Virus record (IMG/VR): IMGVR_UViG_3300049914_000028
Coordinates: 1 to 50,793 of that record
DNA from: a virus
DNA length: 50,793 nucleotides
Direction: 5' to 3' (one strand)
The notes under the pieces were generated by a model, which saw nothing but the letters and a program-made list of their open reading frames with translations, ran no database searches and had not been told where the DNA came from. Below, piece after piece: positions 23,066 to 30,103 of this stretch; within the stretch, counting starts at the first letter, position 1, and every line of letters starts with the position of its first letter. The position numbers and the translations under genes are program-made.

Positions 23066-23176
23066 ATGGTGCGCATTACCTACATAAGAGGGATTTCACG
23101 AGACCTGACCCATAAAGTAAGGCGTGATATTGCAGAGGATCTTATCAAACACGGATGGGCGCGAGAGGGATATTGA
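23066..23176 (+). CDS. 36-residue basic peptide gene
   Basis: MVRITYIRGISRDLTHKVRR then a short helix ending WAREGY; the stop overlaps the next start (TGATG). The same frame is open upstream to 22889 inside the initiator gene (MDQELIDAQARLLKKREEEK...), so a longer 95-residue overlapping product is possible. Confidence 0.45.
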   Translation: MVRITYIRGISRDLTHKVRRDIAEDLIKHGWAREGY

Positions 23177-23526
23177 TGGATTGCTCCAAATGTGAAAAAT
23201 GGAATAAAGGCCGAGGTCAGAAGGAATGTACCACGAGCTGTAAGCAATACCGTGATTTTCAGCGAAATTCGGTCAAACGTGAATCGATCAGGACGGAGCA
23301 TATCCCCCAAGCGATTCTGGAAAATATAGCAGATCCGCGCACGCGCACTTTGTTAAATCTTATCCAACAATTACCGCCGATTTATTCCGTGCCGCTGATG
23401 ATGAGATCCTTGCTCAACATGTCATACGAGGAGATAGCTTTGTATCATCACGTTTCCCGGTCGCCGATGCAGAGGAGGATCAGCCACGCGATTGTGATAC
23501 TCAAAAAGTCGCTGCTTGATGGGTGA
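23176..23526 (+). CDS. Sigma-70 region 4-like transcription regulator with zinc motif
   Basis: The protein has 116 residues from MDCSKCEKWNKG; the ATG overlaps the preceding stop. Two Cys pairs at the N-terminus (CSKCEKW...CTTSC) suggest a zinc site. The C-terminal half (LLNLIQQLPPIYSVPLMMRS, MSYEEIALYHHVSRSPMQRR) has the helix-turn-helix spacing of sigma region 4, with the YEEIA turn. It is last in the rightward early operon, where phages often place a late-gene activator. No sigma region 2 is present. A convergent terminator lies beyond it. Confidence 0.75.
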   Translation: MDCSKCEKWNKGRGQKECTTSCKQYRDFQRNSVKRESIRTEHIPQAILENIADPRTRTLLNLIQQLPPIYSVPLMMRSLLNMSYEEIALYHHVSRSPMQRRISHAIVILKKSLLDG

Positions 23527-23583
23527 ACCGCCGGAAGGGGTGATTGTTCATCCTGGCGCAAATTAGACCATAAAAAAGGCAAT

Positions 23584-23609
23584 AAAAAAGGGGAGCCGAA
23601 GCCCCCCTT
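23584..23609 (-). terminator. Intrinsic terminator of the leftward 23.6-26.0 kb operon
   Basis: On the minus strand AAGGGGGGC-TTCG-GCTCCCCTT forms a nine-pair stem (one G-T pair) with a TTCG loop and is followed by TTTTTT. It also faces the rightward early operon ending at 23526, where a T-run is less clear. Confidence 0.85.
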
Positions 23610-23647
23610 CCCTTCCATTTCCCTCCCTTCTGTTTTATCGGCGGTCG

Positions 23648-23830
23648 TTATCTAAATCTCATATCTCGATCAATATAGTGATCGAGTTTTTCGGCGTAAA
23701 TGGTATCCACCCGGACCCATTGCCGATCATTGTTTGAGTAGCAAGGGATTTTCTCCCGCTTGCAATATGCGCGGAGAATCTTAGTTTCATCAACACTATT
23801 CAACAGATATTTGCTTTTATTCTCTCTCAT
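23648..23830 (-). CDS. Small basic protein, unknown
   Basis: A 60-residue protein (MRENKSKYLLNSVDETKILR...) with GGGAGGAAG upstream. It is Arg/Lys-rich with two Cys-containing turns and looks like a small nucleic-acid-binding protein. It is the final gene of the sigma-54-driven operon, just before the terminator. Confidence 0.7.
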   Translation of the reverse strand: MRENKSKYLLNSVDETKILRAYCKREKIPCYSNNDRQWVRVDTIYAEKLDHYIDRDMRFR

Positions 23831-23842
23831 CTTCCTTCCCTC

Positions 23843-24022
23843 CTATTCTGGCCCGGTGGCCAATTTGATTTTATCCGCCTCTTCCTCCAGCGCGGCCTCC
23901 ACGATTGCGCGCGCGCAGTCTGCCAACGTGCGTCGCCGTTCCCTCTTCCTTCTCGCCTCCAATGCCTTCAAAGTCTCGTCGGTCAGGCGCACAAATACGC
24001 GATTGTACTTTTTGGCTGTCAT
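23843..24022 (-). CDS. Ribbon-helix-helix-like DNA-binding protein
   Basis: The protein has 59 residues. The start MTAKKYNRVFVRLTDETLKA is a beta strand followed by a helix, and ERRRTLADCARAIVEAALEE is the second helix. This is the Arc/CopG layout seen in phage regulators and in plasmid copy-control proteins. ATG overlaps the previous stop (ATGA). Likely a repressor; target unknown. Confidence 0.65.
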   Translation of the reverse strand: MTAKKYNRVFVRLTDETLKALEARRKRERRRTLADCARAIVEAALEEEADKIKLATGPE

Positions 24023-24162
24023 ACCTTCCCTCCTTCAACTTGCGTTGTGAACCATTCGTTAAATCCGCCGTCCGTCCCATGCTTTCCAATCCATGCCGTC
24101 CGGTATTTATCATACGCCTCTATCAGTTCCCGAACGATTCTTTGTATTTCTTTCGTTTTCAT
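24019..24162 (-). CDS. 47-residue helical protein
   Basis: MKTKEIQRIVRELIEAYDKY and a short Gly/aromatic tail. Its last codons (EGGKV) supply GGAGGG for the next gene, with which it shares ATGA. Unknown role. Confidence 0.55.
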   Translation of the reverse strand: MKTKEIQRIVRELIEAYDKYRTAWIGKHGTDGGFNEWFTTQVEGGKV

Positions 24163-24207
24163 AACTCCTCTTTCTCCCGGCGCATCCCCGCCGGGTGGGG
24201 TGAAAGG

Positions 24208-24807
24208 TTAGGCTGTTGCCTGTTCTTTTGCCGGTCTGATCCATGATTTATCCACTAACCATGTAAACCCGCGATCAAATTTCACCTTGTAAGATTTCTT
24301 GCAAACTTTTACAATTTCACCATTGCCGCCCGAATAATCAAAGACACGGCTGCCGACGCTGAAAACTTTATCGCTCTCTTCTCTATTGGCTTGCCGTTTC
24401 CGTTCTGCATCCCCAGCCACCCGGACGTTAAGAATATTCTCGGCTTTTTCTCTCATCCCTTTGGCAATGTCCAGCGATTCAAAGGCCCGATCATCCGCTG
24501 CGTTCATCCTGGCGCGTGCTGGTATATGTCCTGGCTGCGTGATGAAAGCCCAATCATGCCGATATTCAGGGTGGCTATTTAGTGCCACCTCCGCCCGTTT
24601 CTCGCGTTTATCCGCCCATTCTTGATAACGTCCGGCTTTACGCTCTGCCTTTTCCGTCCTGAATGCCCGGATCTCGTCAACGGTTTTCGGCTCGCATCCG
24701 GGGCAGAATATCCCCGTGGTTTTCTCATACATTGCCAGCGTTCCAATTTCCAATGCCGCGCCGCACTTGGAACATTCGCCTTGATATTTTACCGTCAATT
24801 GTCGCAT
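24208..24807 (-). CDS. DUF3560-type phage protein with zinc ribbon
   Basis: The protein has 199 residues. An N-terminal zinc ribbon (CSKCGAALEIG...CPGC) is followed by a charged helix, then an AERKRQANREESDK helix, and a C-terminal SH3-like barrel (VGSRVFDYSGGNGEIVKVCK then a strand) that I recognise from DUF3560-like proteins. These occur across phages and plasmids without a proven role, possibly nucleic-acid binding. A strong site precedes the ATG. Confidence 0.8.
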   Translation of the reverse strand: MRQLTVKYQGECSKCGAALEIGTLAMYEKTTGIFCPGCEPKTVDEIRAFRTEKAERKAGRYQEWADKREKRAEVALNSHPEYRHDWAFITQPGHIPARARMNAADDRAFESLDIAKGMREKAENILNVRVAGDAERKRQANREESDKVFSVGSRVFDYSGGNGEIVKVCKKSYKVKFDRGFTWLVDKSWIRPAKEQATA

Positions 24808-24862
24808 GATTAAATCCCTCCTCTCCCCGTCTCTCCGGGGTGCCTCTGGTTAGTTGTTTCGG

Positions 24863-25045
24863 TTAATCTTCTTCCGTAATGAATTGAATGGGTGATCCAT
24901 CTTTTATGTGACATGGTTGTTTTGTCTTTTGATTGATGAAAAACTCCGTACAAACAAGGCTATTATCGCTTTGTTTATATGCTAAAAATCCGACCCCGAC
25001 GTGACAATTAAAAAGTTCACCCGTCTGCTTTTTTGTGATCTTCAT
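24863..25045 (-). CDS. Small hypothetical protein
   Basis: The protein has 60 residues, strand-rich with three Cys (FNCHVG, VCTEFF, PCHIKDG). GGAGGA lies before the ATG. A 48-base hairpin in its leader (25063-25110) ends shortly before the ribosome-binding site, which suggests translational or transcriptional control. Unknown function. Confidence 0.7.
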   Translation of the reverse strand: MKITKKQTGELFNCHVGVGFLAYKQSDNSLVCTEFFINQKTKQPCHIKDGSPIQFITEED

Positions 25046-25062
25046 GGCCTCATCCTCCTATT

Positions 25063-25110
25063 TGATGGTTTATAATGGCCTGGACAATCCAGACTATTAG
25101 CAAACCATCA
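25063..25110 (-). promoter_or_regulatory. Long leader hairpin upstream of the 24863 gene
   Basis: TGATGGTTT...AAACCATCA (nine perfect pairs) encloses TAAT...ATTA and CTGG-ACAAT-CCAG. The leader of the 25153 gene shares blocks with it (GCAGAC, ATGGTTT, ATAGGAGG) but lacks the long stem and instead has TAGTGC...GCACTA. No T-run follows, so control of translation or RNase III processing is likelier than termination. Confidence 0.7.
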
Positions 25111-25152
25111 AGGTCTGCTGACTAATGGCCTATACAGTACGCCGGATGGGGT

Positions 25153-25668
25153 TTAAGCTGCTGCATTGTTCTGGAGGTCGAATAGCATGACCTTCAATTT
25201 CGTGACTTCGGCGGACAGTGACATTCTTTCCTGAATTACTTCCCGGTGTTCACGGCGTACATCCGCGAGCGCTTCGCTCAGTTCATGGATGTAATCTTCC
25301 TTCAAACCGATCGTTTTGTCCCGCTTGTCAATCTCGGCTTTCGCTAAAATCTTCAAATCTTCCTTATCCTTATTCAGCAGGTTAATCGAGGTTCGGGCTG
25401 TCTGAAGGTCGGCGCTCAAGTTCCGGTTGTTTTCCATCTCCGCTTGATATTCCATGAAAAGGTCGGCGCTGAAATCATCCCGCACTTTCCCATTAAACCA
25501 TTCCACCAGATTTTCGGTGAACAGCATGGAAAGGTATGTCTGCGTACCCTTGAAACGGTTCGTGATACGGTTAAGGATTTCGATCTCTTCACTCTTCCCG
25601 GTCTGTGAATTAATCCCGCTCGGCGCTTCGATGGTTACTTCAATGATGCTCTCGTTAGTTTTTTTCAT
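25153..25668 (-). CDS. Coiled-coil early protein
   Basis: The protein has 171 residues. The N-terminal third is mixed (SIIEVTIEAPSGINSQTGKS...), then a long heptad-rich coiled coil (about residues 75-165; MENNRNLSADLQTARTSINL...) without Cys or membrane spans. GGAGGC is near the ATG. It is the second gene of the sigma-54-driven operon. No enzymatic motif; likely a scaffold or oligomeric regulator. Confidence 0.75.
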   Translation of the reverse strand: MKKTNESIIEVTIEAPSGINSQTGKSEEIEILNRITNRFKGTQTYLSMLFTENLVEWFNGKVRDDFSADLFMEYQAEMENNRNLSADLQTARTSINLLNKDKEDLKILAKAEIDKRDKTIGLKEDYIHELSEALADVRREHREVIQERMSLSAEVTKLKVMLFDLQNNAAA

Positions 25669-25760
25669 GGCATGGCCTCCTATTATTTTATTAGTGCAAT
25701 CCGGCGCACTATGTAAACCATTAGTCTGCTTAGTGAGATCAGCAATGCTCCGGTAAAGGG

Positions 25761-25970
25761 TTAAAATCCGTTATATCCTGCACAATATCCAGCTACGTAA
25801 GCATTTCGATTCTCGGACAGTTTCAAACTTCCCGGATTACATTTGTTCCCATGTTTCGCGGCACGTTTCCCATCATCATAATAACCGACGGTGTCAATTG
25901 TCTCCGGCGGCAATGGGCGGTATTTCATCCGACGTGCTATCCGTTCAAGGTCTTTTGCGCGTGGTCCCAT
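25761..25970 (-). CDS. Small conserved-looking protein, first gene of sigma-54 operon
   Basis: The protein has 69 residues. LPPETIDTVGYYDDGKRAA and AYVAGYCAGYNGF form a compact Gly/Tyr pattern seen in small phage proteins. The start may be ATG at 25970 or the internal Met at 25928. It lies about 150 bases downstream of the sigma-54 promoter. Confidence 0.65.
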   Translation of the reverse strand: MGPRAKDLERIARRMKYRPLPPETIDTVGYYDDGKRAAKHGNKCNPGSLKLSENRNAYVAGYCAGYNGF

Positions 25971-26129
25971 GATCCACCTGCTTTCTGGAGCATTACAAAT
26001 CCCACTAAGTTTTCCCTCTGCTATCCGCCCCGCCGTCTCTCCTCAGACTAACCCTAAGTGCTCCCGGTCAGGTGGTTCTGGTCTCTATATTTAGTTTTCA
26101 GTGAGCTTTGTTTCCTTTGTCATATATAA

Positions 26130-26146
26130 AGCAATGCCCGTGCCAA
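26130..26146 (-). promoter_or_regulatory. Sigma-54 (RpoN) promoter
   Basis: The minus strand reads TTGGCACGGGCATTGCT: TGGCAC, five bases, TTGCT, with GG and GC exactly ten bases apart, a full match to the -24/-12 consensus. It points at the seven-gene leftward operon (25970 to 23648). Three dyads 100-160 bases upstream are where an activator would bind. Transcription should start near 26119. Confidence 0.8.
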
Positions 26147-26241
26147 AGGTAGCGACAGATGATAATAAATCGTAAACCGGCGATATGCAAAGGAATTATA
26201 TTGTTTTGTCGCCCAGCTATCAACACGAGAAAACATGAACT

Positions 26242-26302
26242 GGATACTAAGTATCTGGATACTGGATACAATGTATCCGAAAATGGTGGATAGAAAGTAT
26301 CC
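26242..26302. promoter_or_regulatory. Array of three GGATAC-N3-GTATCC dyads (operator/UAS)
   Basis: Three 15-base dyads: 26242-26256 (last base T for C), 26264-26278 (perfect) and 26288-26302 (GGATAG), plus an extra GGATAC at 26257. Centres are 22 and 24 bases apart, near two helical turns. They lie upstream of the sigma-54 promoter and between two divergent operons. The remainder of 25971-26481 shows no convincing gene. Confidence 0.85.
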
Positions 26303-26481
26303 ACTTTTAGTTTACATAATGTCTGGAATTATGGGACATGCCTATTTGGCACACCATTGCACCTCACGCCCAAAAGGGGCGGGTCAAAATAAATCTTTAG
26401 TCGTGATATTAAGAGGATGCACCCGCTAATCAGCGTTTTAGGGGTCGCGAAATGTTGTAACGAAGTAAGGGGGATAATTTT

Positions 26482-26898
26482 ATGAAGGGTTGGAAAAGGT
26501 CATTCTATGCAATCCCGGTTAAATCAAATGAAGCTGATTTGTGTGTCCTATATCCACACTTTCCAAGCGAGTTCGACATTCAAACAGAGCTGTACGGGGA
26601 ATTGTCTTTCCTTTGTTATAGCCTGGACAATAAGACCGAGATCAAAAGCGAAGTAACTGCTTTTTATGACAAGATAAAATCAAGATTTGATTTGATGATA
26701 TTCAAGGATCGCATTCCTATTTGTGCAATCGAAGTTAAACGCTATCAAGACAAATCAGAAAATCAAGAGCATCAACAATACAAACAAAAGATCAGATATG
26801 AAATGTTTGCAAGGGCCTCAGGCATCCCTGTCTTGTATTGTACGGGAATGAAAGACGTGAGGGGTATTGTTGAAAAGGTCAAGGACATAATCATTTGA
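26482..26898 (+). CDS. PD-(D/E)XK-type nuclease-like protein
   Basis: The protein has 138 residues. SRFDLMIFKDRIPICAIEVK has the Asp, strand and (E)xK of the PD-(D/E)XK fold, as in restriction-like or HsdR N-terminal domains. LYCTGMKDVRGIVEKVKD follows. It is short and has no helicase domain, so a small nuclease with a phage role (repair or host DNA attack) is likely. GGGGG precedes ATG only loosely; the stop overlaps the next start. Confidence 0.75.
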   Translation: MKGWKRSFYAIPVKSNEADLCVLYPHFPSEFDIQTELYGELSFLCYSLDNKTEIKSEVTAFYDKIKSRFDLMIFKDRIPICAIEVKRYQDKSENQEHQQYKQKIRYEMFARASGIPVLYCTGMKDVRGIVEKVKDIII

Positions 26899-27335
26899 AT
26901 CATACCAATCAACTATGGAAACCCTCAGCAGCCCCGAAGCGAGTGCGTCGCCCTGGCCTTATAGTCTATCCAAAAGACGGTCATGACCTGGCTGTGTGTG
27001 CAAGCTGCGCGAATAAAGGCCATTGTGAAAACCCTTGCAGCCCTTTGAAATGGATCAACGGCGACAAACCGTTAAAAGAGAAGATCCTCGATGAACCGAT
27101 GGATGATTTTGAACGCCCCGACTATAACATTGTCCTACATGAACTATCTCAAACCCCTACATCATCAGACAGAATAGAGGAAATCATAAAGGTTCGGGAT
27201 TACCGGCGACGTGCCATCTGTTCGATGCTCGCCGTTCAGATCCCACGGGCCAACATCGCCGCTCTGCTCGGGATCACACGCCAACATCTACATAGATTGA
27301 TCGAACCCATGTTACATGGCAAAAACGGCGATTGA
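26895..27335 (+). CDS. Zinc-motif HTH protein, possible late regulator
   Basis: The protein has 146 residues, TTG start overlapping the previous TGA (TTGA). Cys residues CASCANKGHCENPC near residue 35 suggest a zinc site. The C-terminal end is a helix-turn-helix (RRAICSMLAVQIPRANIAAL, GITRQHLHRLI). Located just before the terminase genes, it could control late transcription, though this is inferred. Confidence 0.65.
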   Translation: MNHTNQLWKPSAAPKRVRRPGLIVYPKDGHDLAVCASCANKGHCENPCSPLKWINGDKPLKEKILDEPMDDFERPDYNIVLHELSQTPTSSDRIEEIIKVRDYRRRAICSMLAVQIPRANIAALLGITRQHLHRLIEPMLHGKNGD

Positions 27336-27608
27336 TTAGCATTATTATACCCCTTACAGAGATTTCAGCAGAATAAATGTTACATCCTAACCATATATAA
27401 AGGGCAGAAGATAGTACCGCTCTGCCGAAGGCTGATCTCCAAAGCGTACGCCGTGAGGCGATAGCGCAAGAGGAACGAAAGAGAAACCTAAACCCCAGGC
27501 CAAACAGCCCAGGGCGATAACAGAACGGGTCCAGAAGCTAACTTAATCAGCGGCCACTGGCTACATGCCGACCGACAAAACTAAACAAGCCACGGACCCA
27601 AATAAACT
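27336..27608 (+). other. Structured non-coding region upstream of small terminase gene
   Basis: No gene is apparent in these 273 bases. Several inverted repeats are present: GGCAGA...TCTGCC (27413-27426 region), GCG-TAC-GCC-GTGA-GGC-GATAG-CGC with a GNRA-type loop (about 27445-27468), and GGGTCC...GGACCC (about 27527-27600). The position before terS suits a packaging (pac) site or a structured leader RNA. TATATAAAGG at about 27393 may be part of a promoter, but I find no matching -35. Confidence 0.5.
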
Positions 27609-28145
27609 ATGACACCAGCTCAAACCGCAATAGCAACAGCTTGCAACCTTAAAGGCGAATCAATATATGAGATCGCTCCCAAGCTCGGCTGTCACCCTTC
27701 CACGGTATATCGTAATCTCAACCGCCCCGAGATCAAAGCCATCATCGAACGAGAAGCAGCCGAAATCATCAACCGAGGCCTCAAACCAGCCCGCAGGACG
27801 CTGACCAGGCTCGCAGCCATCGGCAATACCAAGGACGCAGACAAGGATATGCTCAAACTCTCCTTAGATGCATCAAAGCACATTACCAGCATGGCCGGGC
27901 TCTCAGGAAACGCCCCAGGTACGATCATCAACGCACTGATACAGGTTCACCAAGCCCCAGAACAAACAAGAGAGCTGGACGGCATAGCAGCGTTTCTATC
28001 AGCCCACTGGCAAAGTAACACGATCCAGGACAATCGTGACACGATACAAATGACAGGTATTGAGGCATCACACACACCCATCCAGGATGCGGAGGTGATT
28101 GACATCGAGGCGCAGGATAGCAAGTCAGATCCTGTGGATAACTGA
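27609..28145 (+). CDS. Small terminase subunit-like protein
   Basis: The protein has 178 residues. The N-terminal helix-turn-helix (ATACNLKGESIYEIAPKLGC then HPSTVYRNLNRPEIK) is typical of TerS DNA-binding domains and of transposase-like HTHs. A helical middle (REAAEIINRGLKPARRTLTR) suits oligomerisation, and the C-terminus is acidic. Location just before terL (with one small gene between) supports TerS. No ribosome-binding site is obvious. An HTH regulator remains the alternative. Confidence 0.7.
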   Translation: MTPAQTAIATACNLKGESIYEIAPKLGCHPSTVYRNLNRPEIKAIIEREAAEIINRGLKPARRTLTRLAAIGNTKDADKDMLKLSLDASKHITSMAGLSGNAPGTIINALIQVHQAPEQTRELDGIAAFLSAHWQSNTIQDNRDTIQMTGIEASHTPIQDAEVIDIEAQDSKSDPVDN

Positions 28146-28255
28146 GTTATCAACCCAAGGCATGGCTGTTGATAACTGTAATGGTAATGATAACAGTAAG
28201 ATACGGTCAAGCAATAGACGCATAAGAAGTATTATGTCAACTACCCTGTGGATAA
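28133..28255 (+). other. DnaA-box cluster, candidate replication origin
   Basis: Two perfect TGTGGATAA boxes (28133-28141, 28247-28255), a one-mismatch TGTTGATAA (28167-28175), a reversed TTATCAACC (28148-28156) and further TGATAA motifs lie within 123 bases. GTTATCAA and TTGATAAC pair as an inverted repeat. The rest of the terS-terL gap (28146-28391) is otherwise empty except for a G-rich run at 28264-28287 and GCCGG...CCGGC at about 28288-28305. Confidence 0.6.
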
Positions 28256-28391
28256 CCAATAGGTGGGGGAGGTAGGGGTGGGGAGGGAGCCGGGATCGGT
28301 CCGGCGCTAACGATATCTAACCAGGTAGCACACAAAAGGTAAAAAAGTGAAGTTCCCGGAACACAAAAGGGGAGAAATTAGGGAGGGGGAT

Positions 28392-28544
28392 ATGCCGGTA
28401 AGGATTAGGAAGGTTGGAGGAAAATATCAGGTTTCGACGCCGAATGGGACCAAATCGAAGGGGACCACATTGAAGAAGGCCAAGGCGCAGGAGAGGCTTT
28501 TGAATGCGGTAGATCATGGTTGGCGACCCCGGAAGAAGAAATAA
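28392..28544 (+). CDS. Small basic conserved phage protein
   Basis: A 50-residue basic protein MPVRIRKVGGKYQVSTPNG... with AGGGAGGGGG before the ATG. Such short Lys/Arg-rich proteins often sit next to terL in phages. Its stop overlaps the terL start (TAATG). Function unknown. Confidence 0.75.
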   Translation: MPVRIRKVGGKYQVSTPNGTKSKGTTLKKAKAQERLLNAVDHGWRPRKKK

Positions 28545-30100
28545 TGCCTGACCCGGTAGAGCAGTACGCGAAGTATTTGAATTTGATTTCGATCAAGATG
28601 CACCCGGTGGCACTTGAGTATATCAAGTCTGAGGCGCAGACGAGGGCGATAATTAAGGGGAATCAAGGTGGGGGGACGCTCTTTTCGGCCTACGATGCGA
28701 CGTTAAGGCTCCTTGGCATACATCCGATCCCGAGAAGGAATGTTTTGAATAAACCCCTGAGGTTTGTTTCCAAGTGCCTTCCGAAGAGTGACACGGATGA
28801 AGAGAACCAGCAGTACGTTGAGTTGAAGCGGCTTTTTCCTGCTGAGTTTATCAGACCACACGGAGACGTGACGGCGCGATGTTCGATTATGAAGGTACGC
28901 GATCCACGAGGCGGAGCTGACCGGAAGGTCGAATTCATGTCGTCCTCGCAGGAACTGGACGCATTTATGTCGGTTCAAAGATCGGCCTACTACCAGGACG
29001 AGGAGATTGAGAAGGTCAAATGGGATGAATCTCATGTCCGACTATTAAAGGAGGGTGGGGATTCGACGATTACCTTAACGCCGGTTCGGGGGATGGATTG
29101 GACGTTTGATTCGATCTGGAAGAAAGCGCGAAAGATACATCGGTCGGGGACGATCTGTCGGAAATTCGGGTTCCCGGCACTGGAAACGACCGATCAGAAG
29201 GCGGATATAGATGTTTTCTGCTGGGCCACGGATGACAATCCGGTGATGGACAAGGCGACGATTGACCGAATCTTTGCCGACATAGACGACCCGGACGAGC
29301 TGGCGATGCGGCGTTATGGGGTATTCCGGCAGGTTTCGGGGCGGATTTACAAGTCATTTGACGAGAAGATTCACAAACAACCGTTTGACAAGGTGTTTGA
29401 TGCCGCTCTTTTCAGGACGTACTGGAATTTCAGGGTGATAGATTTTCATACCAGCAAACCGTGGGATGTTTCGTTTGTCGTCGTGACGCCTCGGAACGAG
29501 TGGATAGTGTGGAATGAACTACACCAGACACATGACAACCGGACGACGCTTGAGTTGAGAGATGAACTAAAAGAGGAGTCTGTATGCGATGAAGATGAGG
29601 AGATGAACAGGGCCACATTGATTGATCCTCTTAGTAAACAAAAACAGGGCAATACCGGATTTTCCGTGTTTGACGACTTGGGGATGGGGGAAAACGGGTT
29701 GCGTCGGATGACTCCTGCGGATACAAAAAATTCTCCCAATGGTGGCCGGATGAATATCAAGATGAGGTTGAAAAATTCCCTGATTTGCGGGGTGCCGGGG
29801 AACAATCTCAACAAGACCGACCTTTCGGAAACGCGGTACGGCCCTTATCTGCCGACACTCTGGTTCTTAGATAATTGCCGGGGGCATATCGAGCATTTCA
29901 AGAGTTGGCGGTATGTGGATTGGAAGCAGGAACACGTGAAGGCGGTGCGGACGGTGAAACGGGAATCGGAGAAATACAGCGACTACTGCCGGAACCTTGA
30001 ATTTCTCGGGGCGCTCAACCCTGCTTTTTACGAGCGCAAACATGATTTTTACGAACCATCGAAACTGTTTCAAGGACGGAAAGCGGCGGGATGGAGATAG
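28544..30100 (+). CDS. Terminase large subunit (ATPase/nuclease)
   Basis: The protein has about 518 residues from MPDPVEQYAKY; the upstream TTG adds only 8. The ATPase domain has KGNQGGGTLFSAYD at the Walker A position, where the usual Lys before Thr is Gly, then SAYYQDEEI as Walker B, and TLTPVRGMDWTFDSIW downstream. The nuclease domain has VIDFHTSKPWDVSFV with the first Asp, a middle ATLIDPLSK with the second Asp, and late acidic residues. It translocates DNA into the capsid with TerS and the portal. The circular genome fits headful packaging, but this is not shown. Confidence 0.93.
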   Translation: MPDPVEQYAKYLNLISIKMHPVALEYIKSEAQTRAIIKGNQGGGTLFSAYDATLRLLGIHPIPRRNVLNKPLRFVSKCLPKSDTDEENQQYVELKRLFPAEFIRPHGDVTARCSIMKVRDPRGGADRKVEFMSSSQELDAFMSVQRSAYYQDEEIEKVKWDESHVRLLKEGGDSTITLTPVRGMDWTFDSIWKKARKIHRSGTICRKFGFPALETTDQKADIDVFCWATDDNPVMDKATIDRIFADIDDPDELAMRRYGVFRQVSGRIYKSFDEKIHKQPFDKVFDAALFRTYWNFRVIDFHTSKPWDVSFVVVTPRNEWIVWNELHQTHDNRTTLELRDELKEESVCDEDEEMNRATLIDPLSKQKQGNTGFSVFDDLGMGENGLRRMTPADTKNSPNGGRMNIKMRLKNSLICGVPGNNLNKTDLSETRYGPYLPTLWFLDNCRGHIEHFKSWRYVDWKQEHVKAVRTVKRESEKYSDYCRNLEFLGALNPAFYERKHDFYEPSKLFQGRKAAGWR

Positions 30101-30103
30101 GTA

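Noticed and set aside
23871-24113. 80-codon minus frame with Gly/Arg-rich end
   Set aside because: Two coupled genes in other frames (23843 and 24019) have ribosome sites, ATGA overlap and a ribbon-helix-helix pattern.
26242-26302. The GGATAC repeats as a CRISPR array or iteron origin
   Set aside because: Units are short palindromes two helical turns apart with no spacers and no cas genes; the adjacent sigma-54 promoter makes operators the better reading, though iterons are not fully excluded.
26098-26304. A 68-codon minus-strand frame crossing the dyad array
   Set aside because: It is created by the GGATAC/GTATCC repeats, has no ribosome-binding site and no protein-like pattern.
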